Positions 1 through 6,335 of a DNA stretch of 14,442 bases are shown piece after piece. Below the pieces are notes generated by a model. That model made no database searches, was not told the DNA's origin, and was given only the letters and a program-made list of their open reading frames with translations. Source of the stretch: an uncultured Oscillospiraceae bacterium (GTDB lineage Bacteria; Bacillota; Clostridia; Oscillospirales; Acutalibacteraceae); NCBI GenBank assembly GCA_900543525.1, contig UQRS01000057.1:1-14442 (forward strand). The letters are read 5' to 3'. A program made the translations under genes and the position numbers. Position 1 is the stretch's first letter; each line of letters opens with the position of its first letter.

Positions 1-117
1 TACACCCAGAAGGAGGTGGCCGAGAGCCTCGGCATATCGCAGAGCTACATCTCCCGGCTGGAGAAACGCATTATCCAGCGGCTGAAAAAGGACATCGAGC
101 GTGTGGCGCAAATGTAG
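1..117 (+). CDS. sigE: Sporulation sigma factor SigE, C-terminal fragment (region 4)
   Basis: Only the last 38 codons are in the window; the frame is open at base 1 and ends at TAG 115-117. The peptide contains TQKEVAESLGISQSYISRLE followed by KRIIQRLKKDI, a helix-turn-helix of sigma-70 region 4.2, which reads the -35 element. The wording GISQSYISRLEKRII matches SigE, the early mother-cell sigma factor of sporulation, better than SigG (which has GISQAQVSRLEK) or SigK. This is a call from remembered family motifs. SigG, often next to SigE in spore formers, does not follow here. A hairpin and T-tract at 168-206 could terminate this transcript. That it is a sporulation-type sigma factor is fairly sure; SigE specifically is likely. 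Confidence 0.85.
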   Translation, partial: YTQKEVAESLGISQSYISRLEKRIIQRLKKDIERVAQM

Positions 118-126
118 GGCGCCGCG

Positions 127-155
127 TTGACACCGCTCTGGAAAAATGGTATAAT
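127..155 (+). promoter_or_regulatory. Perfect-consensus sigma-A promoter
   Basis: TTGACA at 127-132, a 17-base spacer, then TATAAT at 150-155: all twelve consensus bases at the optimal spacing. Transcription would start near 162. No open reading frame with an RBS follows for almost 500 bases, and a hairpin with a T-tract lies at 168-206, so the product would be a very short RNA or a read-through leader. Confidence 0.7.
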
Positions 156-167
156 TTAAAAAGGGAC

Positions 168-206
168 GGAACCCCGCTTTTTGCTGGGCTTCCGGCTTTT
201 GGTTTT
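168..206 (+). terminator. Hairpin plus T-rich tract after sigE
   Basis: An imperfect stem pairs GGAACCC (168-174) with GGGCTTCC (186-193, C189 bulged), has one mismatch, then GC/GC around a TTTTT loop. A T-rich tail follows (CTTTTGGTTTT, 196-206). It could terminate sigE, whose stop is at 117, and also the transcript begun near 162. The tail is interrupted by GG, so efficiency is uncertain. Confidence 0.45.
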
Positions 207-235
207 AAGTAAAGGCGCGGCAGGGACGCACGGAA

Positions 236-279
236 GGACGGCGGGACGGCAGGACGATCGGTAAGTCGGTAAGCCGTCC
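236..279. repeat. Degenerate 8-bp-period tandem repeat with terminal inverted arms
   Basis: Five consecutive 8-base blocks all begin with GG: GGACGGCG, GGACGGCA, GGACGATC, GGTAAGTC, GGTAAGCC (236-275). The block at 244-250 (GGACGGC) is the exact reverse complement of GCCGTCC at 273-279, so the array can fold into a 7-bp stem. The rest of the gene-free stretch 118-521 holds only further GGACGG/CGGATA-like words and short GC hairpins; I see no convincing gene there on either strand. Confidence 0.5.
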
Positions 280-521
280 TCTCGGATAAAAATTGCGAAA
301 GCGCCGCCTTTTGAGCGAAAGCGGGCGGACGGATAAACGGATATGCAGATAGGCGGAAGATGTACGATACGGAGGCAGTTTTGGGGCGGCCGGCGGCACC
401 GGCTTCTGATGACGGCGCCGGATGCGGCGACCGGATAGAGGGCTGCATTCAGTCTTTTTTGTATGCGCCGCCCTTGCAGAATCCGGCGTCCGAAATTTGC
501 AAAGAAAGTGAAATCTCTCTA

Positions 522-550
522 TTGACAGGGTGCAAAACGCCGTGTATAAT
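522..550 (+). promoter_or_regulatory. Perfect-consensus promoter of the surface-protein gene
   Basis: TTGACA at 522-527, a 17-base spacer, and TATAAT at 545-550 match the vegetative consensus exactly. Transcription would start near 557, giving a leader of about 90 bases before the ATG at 648. The leader carries a hairpin, AAAACTGC (571-578) against GCAGTTTT (585-592), with no T-tract after it; it may protect the 5' end. High constitutive expression is inferred. Confidence 0.8.
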
Positions 551-647
551 ACGTATATGTAAAAGGGAGAAAAACTGCCTTTTTGCAGTTTTCTGAAAAA
601 ATTTCAAGCGCTTTGATGCAATTGCAAACATGGGGGTAAACAGCTTT

Positions 648-1208
648 ATGAAAAAGATTGTTGCATTTTTTGTGGCGGCGGCTCTGGCTGTGACAATGGC
701 CTTTTCTGTTGGCGCGGCTGGCCTTTCCGCAAGCGAGCAGAAGATTCTGGACGCTCTGACCGAGGGGATTCCGACCGCGATCACTACGGTGCATATTCCG
801 GATCACTATATCGATCAGGCACGCAATTTCCTGCTGTCGGACGACTCGATCGACGAGGCCAAGGCGGAGCAGATTCTGGCCAAAATCAACGAGGCCAAGG
901 CGATCGCCAAGACGCTGCCGGTCTCTACGAGAGAGCAGATTTCCATGACCGACCGCAATAAGTTTATCGCCCTGGCGTCGGAGGCGGCCGCCATCGCCGA
1001 CTGCACCCTGACCGTCAGCGACGACTATGTGGTCACCATCACCAAAAACGGCGTTACCTATTTTTACGGGACGATCGCGCTGAAGTCGGAAAATCCGATC
1101 AAGCAGACCGATACCGACGCGGCCGCTGCGGCTGTCGCGGTTGCGGCGACTGTGATCTGCGCGCTGGGTGCGACCCTTCTCATTTCCCGCAAGGTTTCTG
1201 CAAAATAG
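648..1208 (+). CDS. Secreted protein with C-terminal membrane anchor, probable sortase substrate
   Basis: 186 residues of unrecognised family. The ATG at 648 was chosen over the in-frame ATG at 630 because it gives a clean signal peptide (MKKIVAFFVAAALAVTMAFS, cleavage probably near VGA/AG) and follows a GGGGG stretch at 632-636. The exported part is charged and helical, with an Ala/Glu/Lys-rich stretch (KAEQILAKINEAKAIAKTL), then a probably beta-rich stretch (DYVVTITKNGVTYFYGTIAL). The C-terminus has the layout of a cell-wall sorting signal: ENPIKQTDTD, then a hydrophobic segment (AAAAAVAVAATVICALGATL) and a short basic tail (SRKVSAK). No canonical LPxTG is present; NPIKQTD could be a variant motif. 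The next gene is a sortase 27 bases downstream, which supports substrate and enzyme. A plain C-terminal transmembrane anchor is the alternative. Confidence 0.75.
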   Translation: MKKIVAFFVAAALAVTMAFSVGAAGLSASEQKILDALTEGIPTAITTVHIPDHYIDQARNFLLSDDSIDEAKAEQILAKINEAKAIAKTLPVSTREQISMTDRNKFIALASEAAAIADCTLTVSDDYVVTITKNGVTYFYGTIALKSENPIKQTDTDAAAAAVAVAATVICALGATLLISRKVSAK

Positions 1209-1235
1209 TTTAGAACGGAATTCGGGTTTTAACGC

Positions 1236-1922
1236 ATGGTTTCTCAATCACGAAAACGAAAATCATTAACTGAGCTATTGGCATTCTTAGGGGTGCCAAT
1301 AGCTTTTCTTGTGATTATTTATCTGATTGCCTACATTGTCGGGAATCCGGTTATCGCCCCGCTGCAGGCCATCACCTCCATGATCCTGCAGGAGGATTCT
1401 CCCCGCTTTGACGCCGCGGCGGAGGACAGCTATCTCACCGGGCTGGTGACCAAACCGGGCGCCGAGCATATCAAGGCCAGCGGCATTACGCTGCCGAAAT
1501 ATGGGGAGAAGTATGCCCACCTCTCGATCGAGGGAACCGACGTCAACTGCGATGTTGCACTGGGCGACAGCAACGACATCCTGCGCTACAGCGCCGGGCA
1601 GTATCTGGGAAGCTCTTACCCGGGGTTTGGCGGCTCTATCCTGATGGCGGCACATAAAACCACGCATTTTATGGATCTGAAAAGTGTGCAGATCGGCAGC
1701 GTCATCACGGTGAGCACTACCTGGGGGCTTTACACCTACACGGTGGAGGATATTCAGGTGCTGGATCCGGCCGATTACCGGCAGGTTTATGACCCCGCCG
1801 CAACGGAGGAGAATCTGGTTCTCTACACCTGCTACCCCTTCAACATGCTCGGTTTTTCCAAGCAGCGCTTTTTTGTAAAGGCGTCCTACACCTCCGGCCC
1901 GATTGTGGATATTTACGAATAG
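1236..1922 (+). CDS. Sortase family transpeptidase
   Basis: 228 residues. A basic N-terminus (SQSRKRK) precedes one transmembrane segment (about residues 13-35), then an extracellular sortase barrel. The catalytic triad is visible: His140 in AAHKTTHF, Cys199 in LYTCYPF and Arg211 in KQRFFVKA. Sortases cleave a C-terminal motif of secreted proteins and join them to the cell wall. The single N-terminal anchor and compact length suit class D, but the class call is tentative. The ATG at 1236 has only a weak RBS-like sequence (ACGGAA further upstream), unlike its neighbours, and bases 1236-1320 are AT-richer than the rest. A terminator-like hairpin lies within codons 13-24. The neighbour upstream is its likely substrate. 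Confidence 0.88.
   Translation: MVSQSRKRKSLTELLAFLGVPIAFLVIIYLIAYIVGNPVIAPLQAITSMILQEDSPRFDAAAEDSYLTGLVTKPGAEHIKASGITLPKYGEKYAHLSIEGTDVNCDVALGDSNDILRYSAGQYLGSSYPGFGGSILMAAHKTTHFMDLKSVQIGSVITVSTTWGLYTYTVEDIQVLDPADYRQVYDPAATEENLVLYTCYPFNMLGFSKQRFFVKASYTSGPIVDIYE
1274..1310 (+). terminator. Intrinsic-terminator-like hairpin inside the sortase reading frame
   Basis: GCTATTGGCA (1274-1283) and TGCCAATAGC (1294-1303) are perfect 10-base inverted arms around the loop TTCTTAGGGG, extended by A1273/T1304, and followed by TTTTCTT (1304-1310). It begins 66 bases after the stop of the surface-protein gene and overlaps sortase codons 13-23, so it could partly terminate transcription before most of the sortase is made. 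Confidence 0.6.
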
Positions 1923-1939
1923 GCGGCGGAGTCTGCGTG

Positions 1940-1984
1940 ACCACACGATCACACAACCACACGATCACACAACCGCGCGATCGG
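1940..1984. repeat. 16-bp tandem repeat, about 2.8 copies
   Basis: ACCACACGATCACACA occurs at 1940-1955 and again exactly at 1956-1971, followed by a diverged partial copy (ACCGCGCGATCGG, 1972-1984). Each unit divides into two related 8-base halves. It lies between the sortase stop (1922) and the RBS of the next gene (about 2065). Confidence 0.8.
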
Positions 1985-2083
1985 AATGTGTTATATGGCC
2001 CCATGTGCGGCCGTTTCCGAAACGCCGGCTCTGGGGTTGAGGCCCGTTTGACTTCTGACTTTGCAGGAAGGAGGCTGCGCTTT

Positions 2084-2920
2084 TTGAAGCCCGGACAGCC
2101 ATCCAAGTTGAAAACTGTGCTCGATTATCTGTTATCCTTTTTTATCGCGTTGATGCTTTTTATGGCGATTGCCTGCCTGCTGCTGGCCGTCACGGTTTGC
2201 AGCCCGAGGTATATGCGCTTTGCGGTGACCCGCTCGGGTTATCAGCAGCTCAACGCGCAGGAGTTGACGGACGAGCTGAATTATATTGCCGAGCCGATCG
2301 GCATTGATCCGGCACAGATCAACAACCTCTTTGATCGGGATCAGATTGCCGAAAATATCGAAAAATCCATTGACGCCGCTTATTCCGACGCGGCGTTTAC
2401 CCCGGACAGTTCTGCCTTTATCGGCCGGATCTATAACGCCATCTCTCTCTATGCCACCGAGCAGGGGATGGAGATTGATGAGGAGAATTTTCAGTATGTT
2501 TCGGAGCTTTGCGGCGATTTGTATACCCGGCACTCGACCGTCAGCTATATAAACAGCCTGGGGCATTACGCCGCCTCTCTCCGTCTGCCGCTCTTTATTG
2601 CCTCCGGCGTCGGGCTGCTGCTGGCGGTGATCTTGTTCGTCCGGCTGTATCGGATGCATCTGCGCCGGCATGTCAGTCTGCGCTTTCTGATTTACGGCCT
2701 TGGCGGCGCGGGACTGGCTCTGCTTGTGCTGCCGCTTATCGCGATGGCAAGCGGCGTCGTTTCCCGCGTCTCGATCGGAACGGAGTCGCTCTATTGCCTC
2801 TTTACCACCTATGCGAACTATCTTTTGCAGATTTTTGTGTTTTCGGGACTTGTGCTGATTCTGACCTGCCTTGTCTGCGGGCTGTATTACCGCAAGCTGA
2901 AAAAGGAGTTCTATCGATAA
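2084..2920 (+). CDS. Four-helix integral membrane protein of unknown function
   Basis: 278 residues, not a family I recognise. I chose the TTG at 2084 because AGGAAGGAGG (2065-2074) sits about 10 bases upstream. The frame is open back to 1937, but that extension is encoded by a tandem repeat and low-complexity sequence and lacks an RBS. One hydrophobic helix near residues 13-38 is followed by an acidic outside loop of about 130 residues (with YIAEPIGIDPAQINNLFDRD), then three helices near the C-terminus (LPLFIASGVGLLLAVILFV; FLIYGLGGAGLALLVLPLIA; IFVFSGLVLILTCLVCGLYY) and a basic tail (RKLKKEFYR). The topology resembles small membrane proteins of the DUF1461/TIGR01906 type, but I cannot confirm that. 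Its position after substrate and sortase suggests a role in cell-surface assembly; this is inference. Confidence 0.8.
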   Translation: MKPGQPSKLKTVLDYLLSFFIALMLFMAIACLLLAVTVCSPRYMRFAVTRSGYQQLNAQELTDELNYIAEPIGIDPAQINNLFDRDQIAENIEKSIDAAYSDAAFTPDSSAFIGRIYNAISLYATEQGMEIDEENFQYVSELCGDLYTRHSTVSYINSLGHYAASLRLPLFIASGVGLLLAVILFVRLYRMHLRRHVSLRFLIYGLGGAGLALLVLPLIAMASGVVSRVSIGTESLYCLFTTYANYLLQIFVFSGLVLILTCLVCGLYYRKLKKEFYR

Positions 2921-2956
2921 ACTGCGCGGCCGCCTGATCGCTGCGCAGAAAAATGA

Positions 2957-3001
2957 AAATCCCGTCCGCCCCTTGATGAAAAAGGGTGGGCGGGATTTTT
3001 T
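2957..3001. terminator. Bidirectional rho-independent terminator
   Basis: AAAATCCCG (2957-2965) pairs with CGGGATTTT (2991-2999), and the inner CCGCCCCTT/AAGGGTGG segments continue the stem with G-T wobbles. A T-tract ends the plus-strand copy, and the minus-strand copy ends in ATTTTCATTTTT. It therefore serves both the membrane-protein gene (stop 2920) and the convergent glycoside hydrolase (stop 3085). Confidence 0.88.
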
Positions 3002-3084
3002 ATGATTGTGGATGCAAAGCCGGAGCCGGCGGCCTCTCTCCCGCGGCCGTCCGGCTTCCTCCCATAGCAGCCGTCAGGATGGCT

Positions 3085-5148
3085 TCAATCCGGCGTGACG
3101 ACGGCCCGGATCTTCAAACCGCTGTCGGCCAGACGGCCGGAGATGGTGTACCCTCCCCCATCGGCGGAGAAGGTGGCTTCCCGCCAGCGAACGAAAACCG
3201 GAATCCGCCGGCCGGAGGGCAGCTCCGCCTCCACAACGGGAGGCAGGACGGGCGCCTGCCCCGCAGTCGCTTTGATTTTCAGCTCGGGCAGAACCGCATC
3301 GGCGAGGCAGCCCTCCCCGTCGTGGATGAGGGAGGGTCGGCCGAGGTCGATCCGCACGCCGTTTTGCATGTAGGTGAACTCGATGAGCGTGCTCGCGCCG
3401 AAGGAGGAGGGCGTGACTCCCTGCGGGTGATAAAGGTTCGGGCGGCACTCCTCCGAAAATTCGCCCGAGAGGATGACATTGCGGATGACGGCGGCCGTGT
3501 ACACCTCCCACTTTCCGGTGAGGCGGGGATCCTCCAGCGATCGCTCGTACAGGCCGTAAGCCACGTTGCAGCCGTCTCCGAACTTGTAAAAATCAAAGCC
3601 GGAGAGGTCGGCATCCTGCCGATACAGCGCGAGAAAATGCTCAATCATCCGGTCAGAGAGGTCGTCCGGCAGGTCGGCATACAGGGCGGGGCAGATGTAG
3701 TTTTCCACATCCTCCGTCCGGTCGGCGAAATAATGACTGCCCTGCTCCGGAAAGCAGGAGTTGTAGATTTTGTCCGCCGGGTCGCCGTCGTCGGGCGTAA
3801 AGAACCAGCTGCGCGCCTTCTCCCCCATTTCAAGGCGAAGCCGCCGCCAGAGGGCGATGTCCTCCCATCGGCCGAGGACGGCGCAAATCTGCATGGCGTA
3901 GCGGACGTCGCAAAACCACTGCGTCACAAAGGAGAGGTCCTTCTCATCCTTATAATCATGGTCGCAGAAAATCCAGCGAGGGTTCTCCGCCCGCCAGAGG
4001 AGATAGCGGCGCACCCGGTCGTACAGCGCGGCCAGCCGCTCCTTATCCGGCAGATTGCAGTAGCAGTTCCAGAGCATGTGCGCTTTTTGAGAGGGGAGGC
4101 ATTCCCCGCTGAGCTGCCCGTCGCCGCCGATCGCCTCCAAAAAGCCGGCGGCCGCGTCAAAGGCCAGCGCAGGCTCAAGCATGGCAAGCTCCTCGATGCA
4201 GAACATCGACTCCCAGGCACAGCTGTTGGGGGCGTCGGGCGACCCGTTGGGCCAGAGAGAGGCCTTGCCCAAAGTGACCTGATGATGGGTATAGCCGGTT
4301 TCCGGGGTAGGCTCTAAAATATTCTGGTATAAAAAGGTCCAGGCGGCGTAAAAGGCGCGCCGGTGCGCTTCGGGCGTGACCCCTTTGGAATCGGGGAGCA
4401 GGTCGACTCCAAAGTGGGTGGGAGCGGGAATATTCCCCAGCTTCCGATCCCAGAAGGCTTTGGCCGCGGCCAACGTCCGATCAACCTCGGGGGCGCACTC
4501 TGCCAGAGGAGGCTGTGCATGCCCTGTGCAAAGGGTGAAGCGAACCACGATCTCGCTTTCCCCCGCAGGCAGAGGAAGGTCGGATTCCCAGCCGTCTCCG
4601 GCGGGGGAGAGGCGGACGCCGCCGCCGTTCAGCCAGGCCGCGGCGGCAAACCGACAGTCTCCTTCGTCCAGCAGCAGTCCGGCAGGGGAGGGGAGGGCTT
4701 TTCCAACTCCCTGCAGGCGCAGAGTCGTCTCGACCGCACAGTGCAGCTGCAGACGGCGGAGCAGGGTGCTTTTGTCGGGGAGGAAATCCTCTATATACAG
4801 GCCGGCGCTCGGAAAAGCGGCCTCGGCCGTCAGCTTGTAGGGAAACCAGGCCGTGCGGATGTCCGACGACTCGAGCGCCGTCCCCTCCCGCAGCAGTATA
4901 GCCTCGAGCAGTCGGTCGCGCTCCCGTATGCCGCCGACCAGCAGCCCGATCCGCAGCGTAAAGGCGGCGTCGGCCGCCGGGCGGTCGCCGGGGTTTAAGA
5001 CCATCCGACTCTCCGGAAAGCTGTGCCAGCGCCACTGATCTTCTCCGTCATGCCGCAGGGAATCGCAGTCAAAGTCGGGCGCGCCCCCCATCTCTACCTT
5101 GCCAAGGCGCAGATCGGGCAGCGCCGCTGCGGAATCTATCGTGATCAT
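3085..5148 (-). CDS. Cytoplasmic (alpha/alpha)6-barrel-type glycoside hydrolase
   Basis: 687 residues with no signal peptide. The N-terminal 220 or so residues are beta-rich. A helical catalytic region follows, with features of six-hairpin glycosidases (GH63/GH37/GH78-like folds): WESMFCIEELAM, GGDGQLSGECLPSQKAHMLW and FVTQWFCDVRYAMQIC. A small beta-sandwich closes the protein (from about LIHDGEGC to the end). Candidate acidic residues are the Glu in WESMF, the Asp/Glu in GGDGQLSGE and those in DRTEDVEN, but I cannot assign catalysts or a GH number. The ATG at 5148 overlaps the lacI stop (ATGA), and its RBS GGAGG lies within the last codons of lacI, so the two are co-transcribed and coupled. 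With LacI and GH130 nearby, a role in breaking down an imported oligosaccharide is likely; the substrate is unknown. Confidence 0.72.
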   Translation of the reverse strand: MITIDSAAALPDLRLGKVEMGGAPDFDCDSLRHDGEDQWRWHSFPESRMVLNPGDRPAADAAFTLRIGLLVGGIRERDRLLEAILLREGTALESSDIRTAWFPYKLTAEAAFPSAGLYIEDFLPDKSTLLRRLQLHCAVETTLRLQGVGKALPSPAGLLLDEGDCRFAAAAWLNGGGVRLSPAGDGWESDLPLPAGESEIVVRFTLCTGHAQPPLAECAPEVDRTLAAAKAFWDRKLGNIPAPTHFGVDLLPDSKGVTPEAHRRAFYAAWTFLYQNILEPTPETGYTHHQVTLGKASLWPNGSPDAPNSCAWESMFCIEELAMLEPALAFDAAAGFLEAIGGDGQLSGECLPSQKAHMLWNCYCNLPDKERLAALYDRVRRYLLWRAENPRWIFCDHDYKDEKDLSFVTQWFCDVRYAMQICAVLGRWEDIALWRRLRLEMGEKARSWFFTPDDGDPADKIYNSCFPEQGSHYFADRTEDVENYICPALYADLPDDLSDRMIEHFLALYRQDADLSGFDFYKFGDGCNVAYGLYERSLEDPRLTGKWEVYTAAVIRNVILSGEFSEECRPNLYHPQGVTPSSFGASTLIEFTYMQNGVRIDLGRPSLIHDGEGCLADAVLPELKIKATAGQAPVLPPVVEAELPSGRRIPVFVRWREATFSADGGGYTISGRLADSGLKIRAVVTPD

Positions 5149-6200
5149 ATTCTTTCCTCCTTTTGATCGGGACCGCTTTGCCCGACCGATTGACGCTCAA
5201 TCAGTTCGACGCTCAGCACGGCGTTTTCCGGGGGAGCGTCCCGGTGAGAGAGACGGTAGCGGATCCGCTGTACCGCCCGGCGGCCCATGGCCTCCTTATC
5301 CACCTTGAGGGTGGTGATTTTGGGACTGACCTTGCGGCAGATGTCGATGTTGTCAAACCCGATGATCGAGACATCCTCCGGCACCCGGCGGCCAATGGCC
5401 TGCAGAGACATGAGCATGGCGATGGCCGCCTTGTCATTGGAGCAGACAAAGGCTTCGGGCAGCTCGCCGGCGGCCTTCAGGTGGGCGATGATGCCGGTGT
5501 TGTCGTTTTTCAAAATCCAGCGCTCGACATCCCGCGTGATGGAATACCGCTTTACATAAGCGCTCAGCCCCTCGCCTTCTGCAAGGCCGCGGGTCTGAAC
5601 CGCCTCCTGAAAGCCGAAGAAGCGCTCCTTGATGCTGAGGGAATAATCCAGGTCGCCGAAATACCCGATCCTTCGAAAGCCCCGGTCGGCCAGGTAGCTG
5701 GTCGCGACGAAACCGCCCAGCTTGTTGTCGGTGAGGATGCTGTCCACCCGATTGCGCAGGGAGGCGTGGTCGACTAGCACCAGCGGGAGGTTATACTCCT
5801 GCAGGCGTTCGATATTCCGATCGGAGATTTTGCCGATCACGATCACGCCGGAGACCCGGTGGTTCTCCACCGCGCCGGGCACGGCGAACAGCTCGTCGTC
5901 GAAAAAGCTCATCAGGGTGTCGAAGCCGCTTTTCTGCGCCTCCTCGGTCAGGGCGTAGAGCACCTTCCCGTAGAAGTTCATGTCGGTCGAGTAGATGCGC
6001 TGCATCATCACACAGAGGTTGGAGCTGCTGAAGGTGTGGGCGTACTTCTCCTTTTTGCTGAGGTAGCCCATCGCGTCGGCCGTGCGGAGGATTTTCATCC
6101 GCATTTCGTCGCTGACCCCCGCCTTGTTGTTGAGGGCGAGCGAAACGGCGTTGATCGAGATTCCAAGCTTTTCTGCGATGTCCCGCATGGTTGCTTTCAT
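5145..6200 (-). CDS. LacI-family transcriptional regulator
   Basis: 351 residues, the usual LacI/GalR length. The N-terminal helix-turn-helix reads MRDIAEKLGISINAVSLALN followed by a hinge region (VSDEMRMKILRTADAMGYL). The rest is a periplasmic-binding-protein-like sensor: GVIVIGKISD, FVCSNDKAAIAMLMSLQAIG and VPEDVSIIGFDNIDI are typical blocks. I start at ATG 6200, which has AGGTG seven bases upstream; the preceding in-frame TTG at 6203 is less likely. It probably represses the coupled downstream glycoside hydrolase and itself, releasing DNA when a sugar binds. A dyad at 6241-6260 in its probable promoter is a candidate operator. Effector unknown. Confidence 0.93.
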   Translation of the reverse strand: MKATMRDIAEKLGISINAVSLALNNKAGVSDEMRMKILRTADAMGYLSKKEKYAHTFSSSNLCVMMQRIYSTDMNFYGKVLYALTEEAQKSGFDTLMSFFDDELFAVPGAVENHRVSGVIVIGKISDRNIERLQEYNLPLVLVDHASLRNRVDSILTDNKLGGFVATSYLADRGFRRIGYFGDLDYSLSIKERFFGFQEAVQTRGLAEGEGLSAYVKRYSITRDVERWILKNDNTGIIAHLKAAGELPEAFVCSNDKAAIAMLMSLQAIGRRVPEDVSIIGFDNIDICRKVSPKITTLKVDKEAMGRRAVQRIRYRLSHRDAPPENAVLSVELIERQSVGQSGPDQKEERI

Positions 6201-6240
6201 CAATTGTCACCTCGTTTTAGTCGGTTATGGTTTGTATGGC

Positions 6241-6260
6241 GTTGCATGAAAACAGGCAAC
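6241..6260. promoter_or_regulatory. Candidate LacI-family operator (imperfect 20-bp dyad)
   Basis: GTTGC-A-TG-AAAA-CA-G-GCAAC is symmetrical at 14 of 20 positions (GTTGCnTG against CAnGCAAC). It lies between lacI (start 6200) and the divergent gene at 6336 and overlaps a possible weak minus-strand promoter (TTGCCT, 17 bases, TACAAA reading toward lacI). Autoregulation is inferred. It lacks the central CG common in LacI-family operators. Confidence 0.35.
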
Positions 6261-6335
6261 CTTTCTCCTTTTCACACCCTGCATGTAGAGGGAAAATTTT
6301 CCTCTCAAAATCAGGATGCTTCAAGGAGGGCTTTT

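Noticed and set aside
236..279. CRISPR-like repeat array
   Set aside because: Units are 8 bases, directly adjacent and degenerate, with no spacers and no cas gene.
71..448. 125-codon minus-strand frame in the gene-free stretch
   Set aside because: It overlaps the real sigE end, runs through the 8-bp repeats, lacks an RBS and has low-complexity Ser/Pro/Arg composition.
630..647. ATG 630 as start of the surface protein
   Set aside because: It would place six extra residues before the signal peptide and would bury the GGGGG RBS within the coding region.
519..1247. 242-codon minus-strand frame
   Set aside because: Antisense to the surface-protein gene, which has a perfect promoter and signal peptide. 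The Arg/Gly/Asp-rich composition is typical of a shadow frame.
1937..2083. Longer N-terminus for the four-helix membrane protein
   Set aside because: It would be encoded by the 16-bp tandem repeat and has no RBS, whereas TTG 2084 follows AGGAAGGAGG.
2986..4317. 443-codon open frame on the plus strand
   Set aside because: It lies entirely antisense to the glycoside hydrolase, has no RBS, starts inside the terminator and has no recognisable domain; a GC-rich shadow frame.
5859..6335. N-terminal extension of the DUF4417 frame
   Set aside because: The extension is antisense to lacI; ATG 6336 has a strong RBS and the conserved domain begins just after it.
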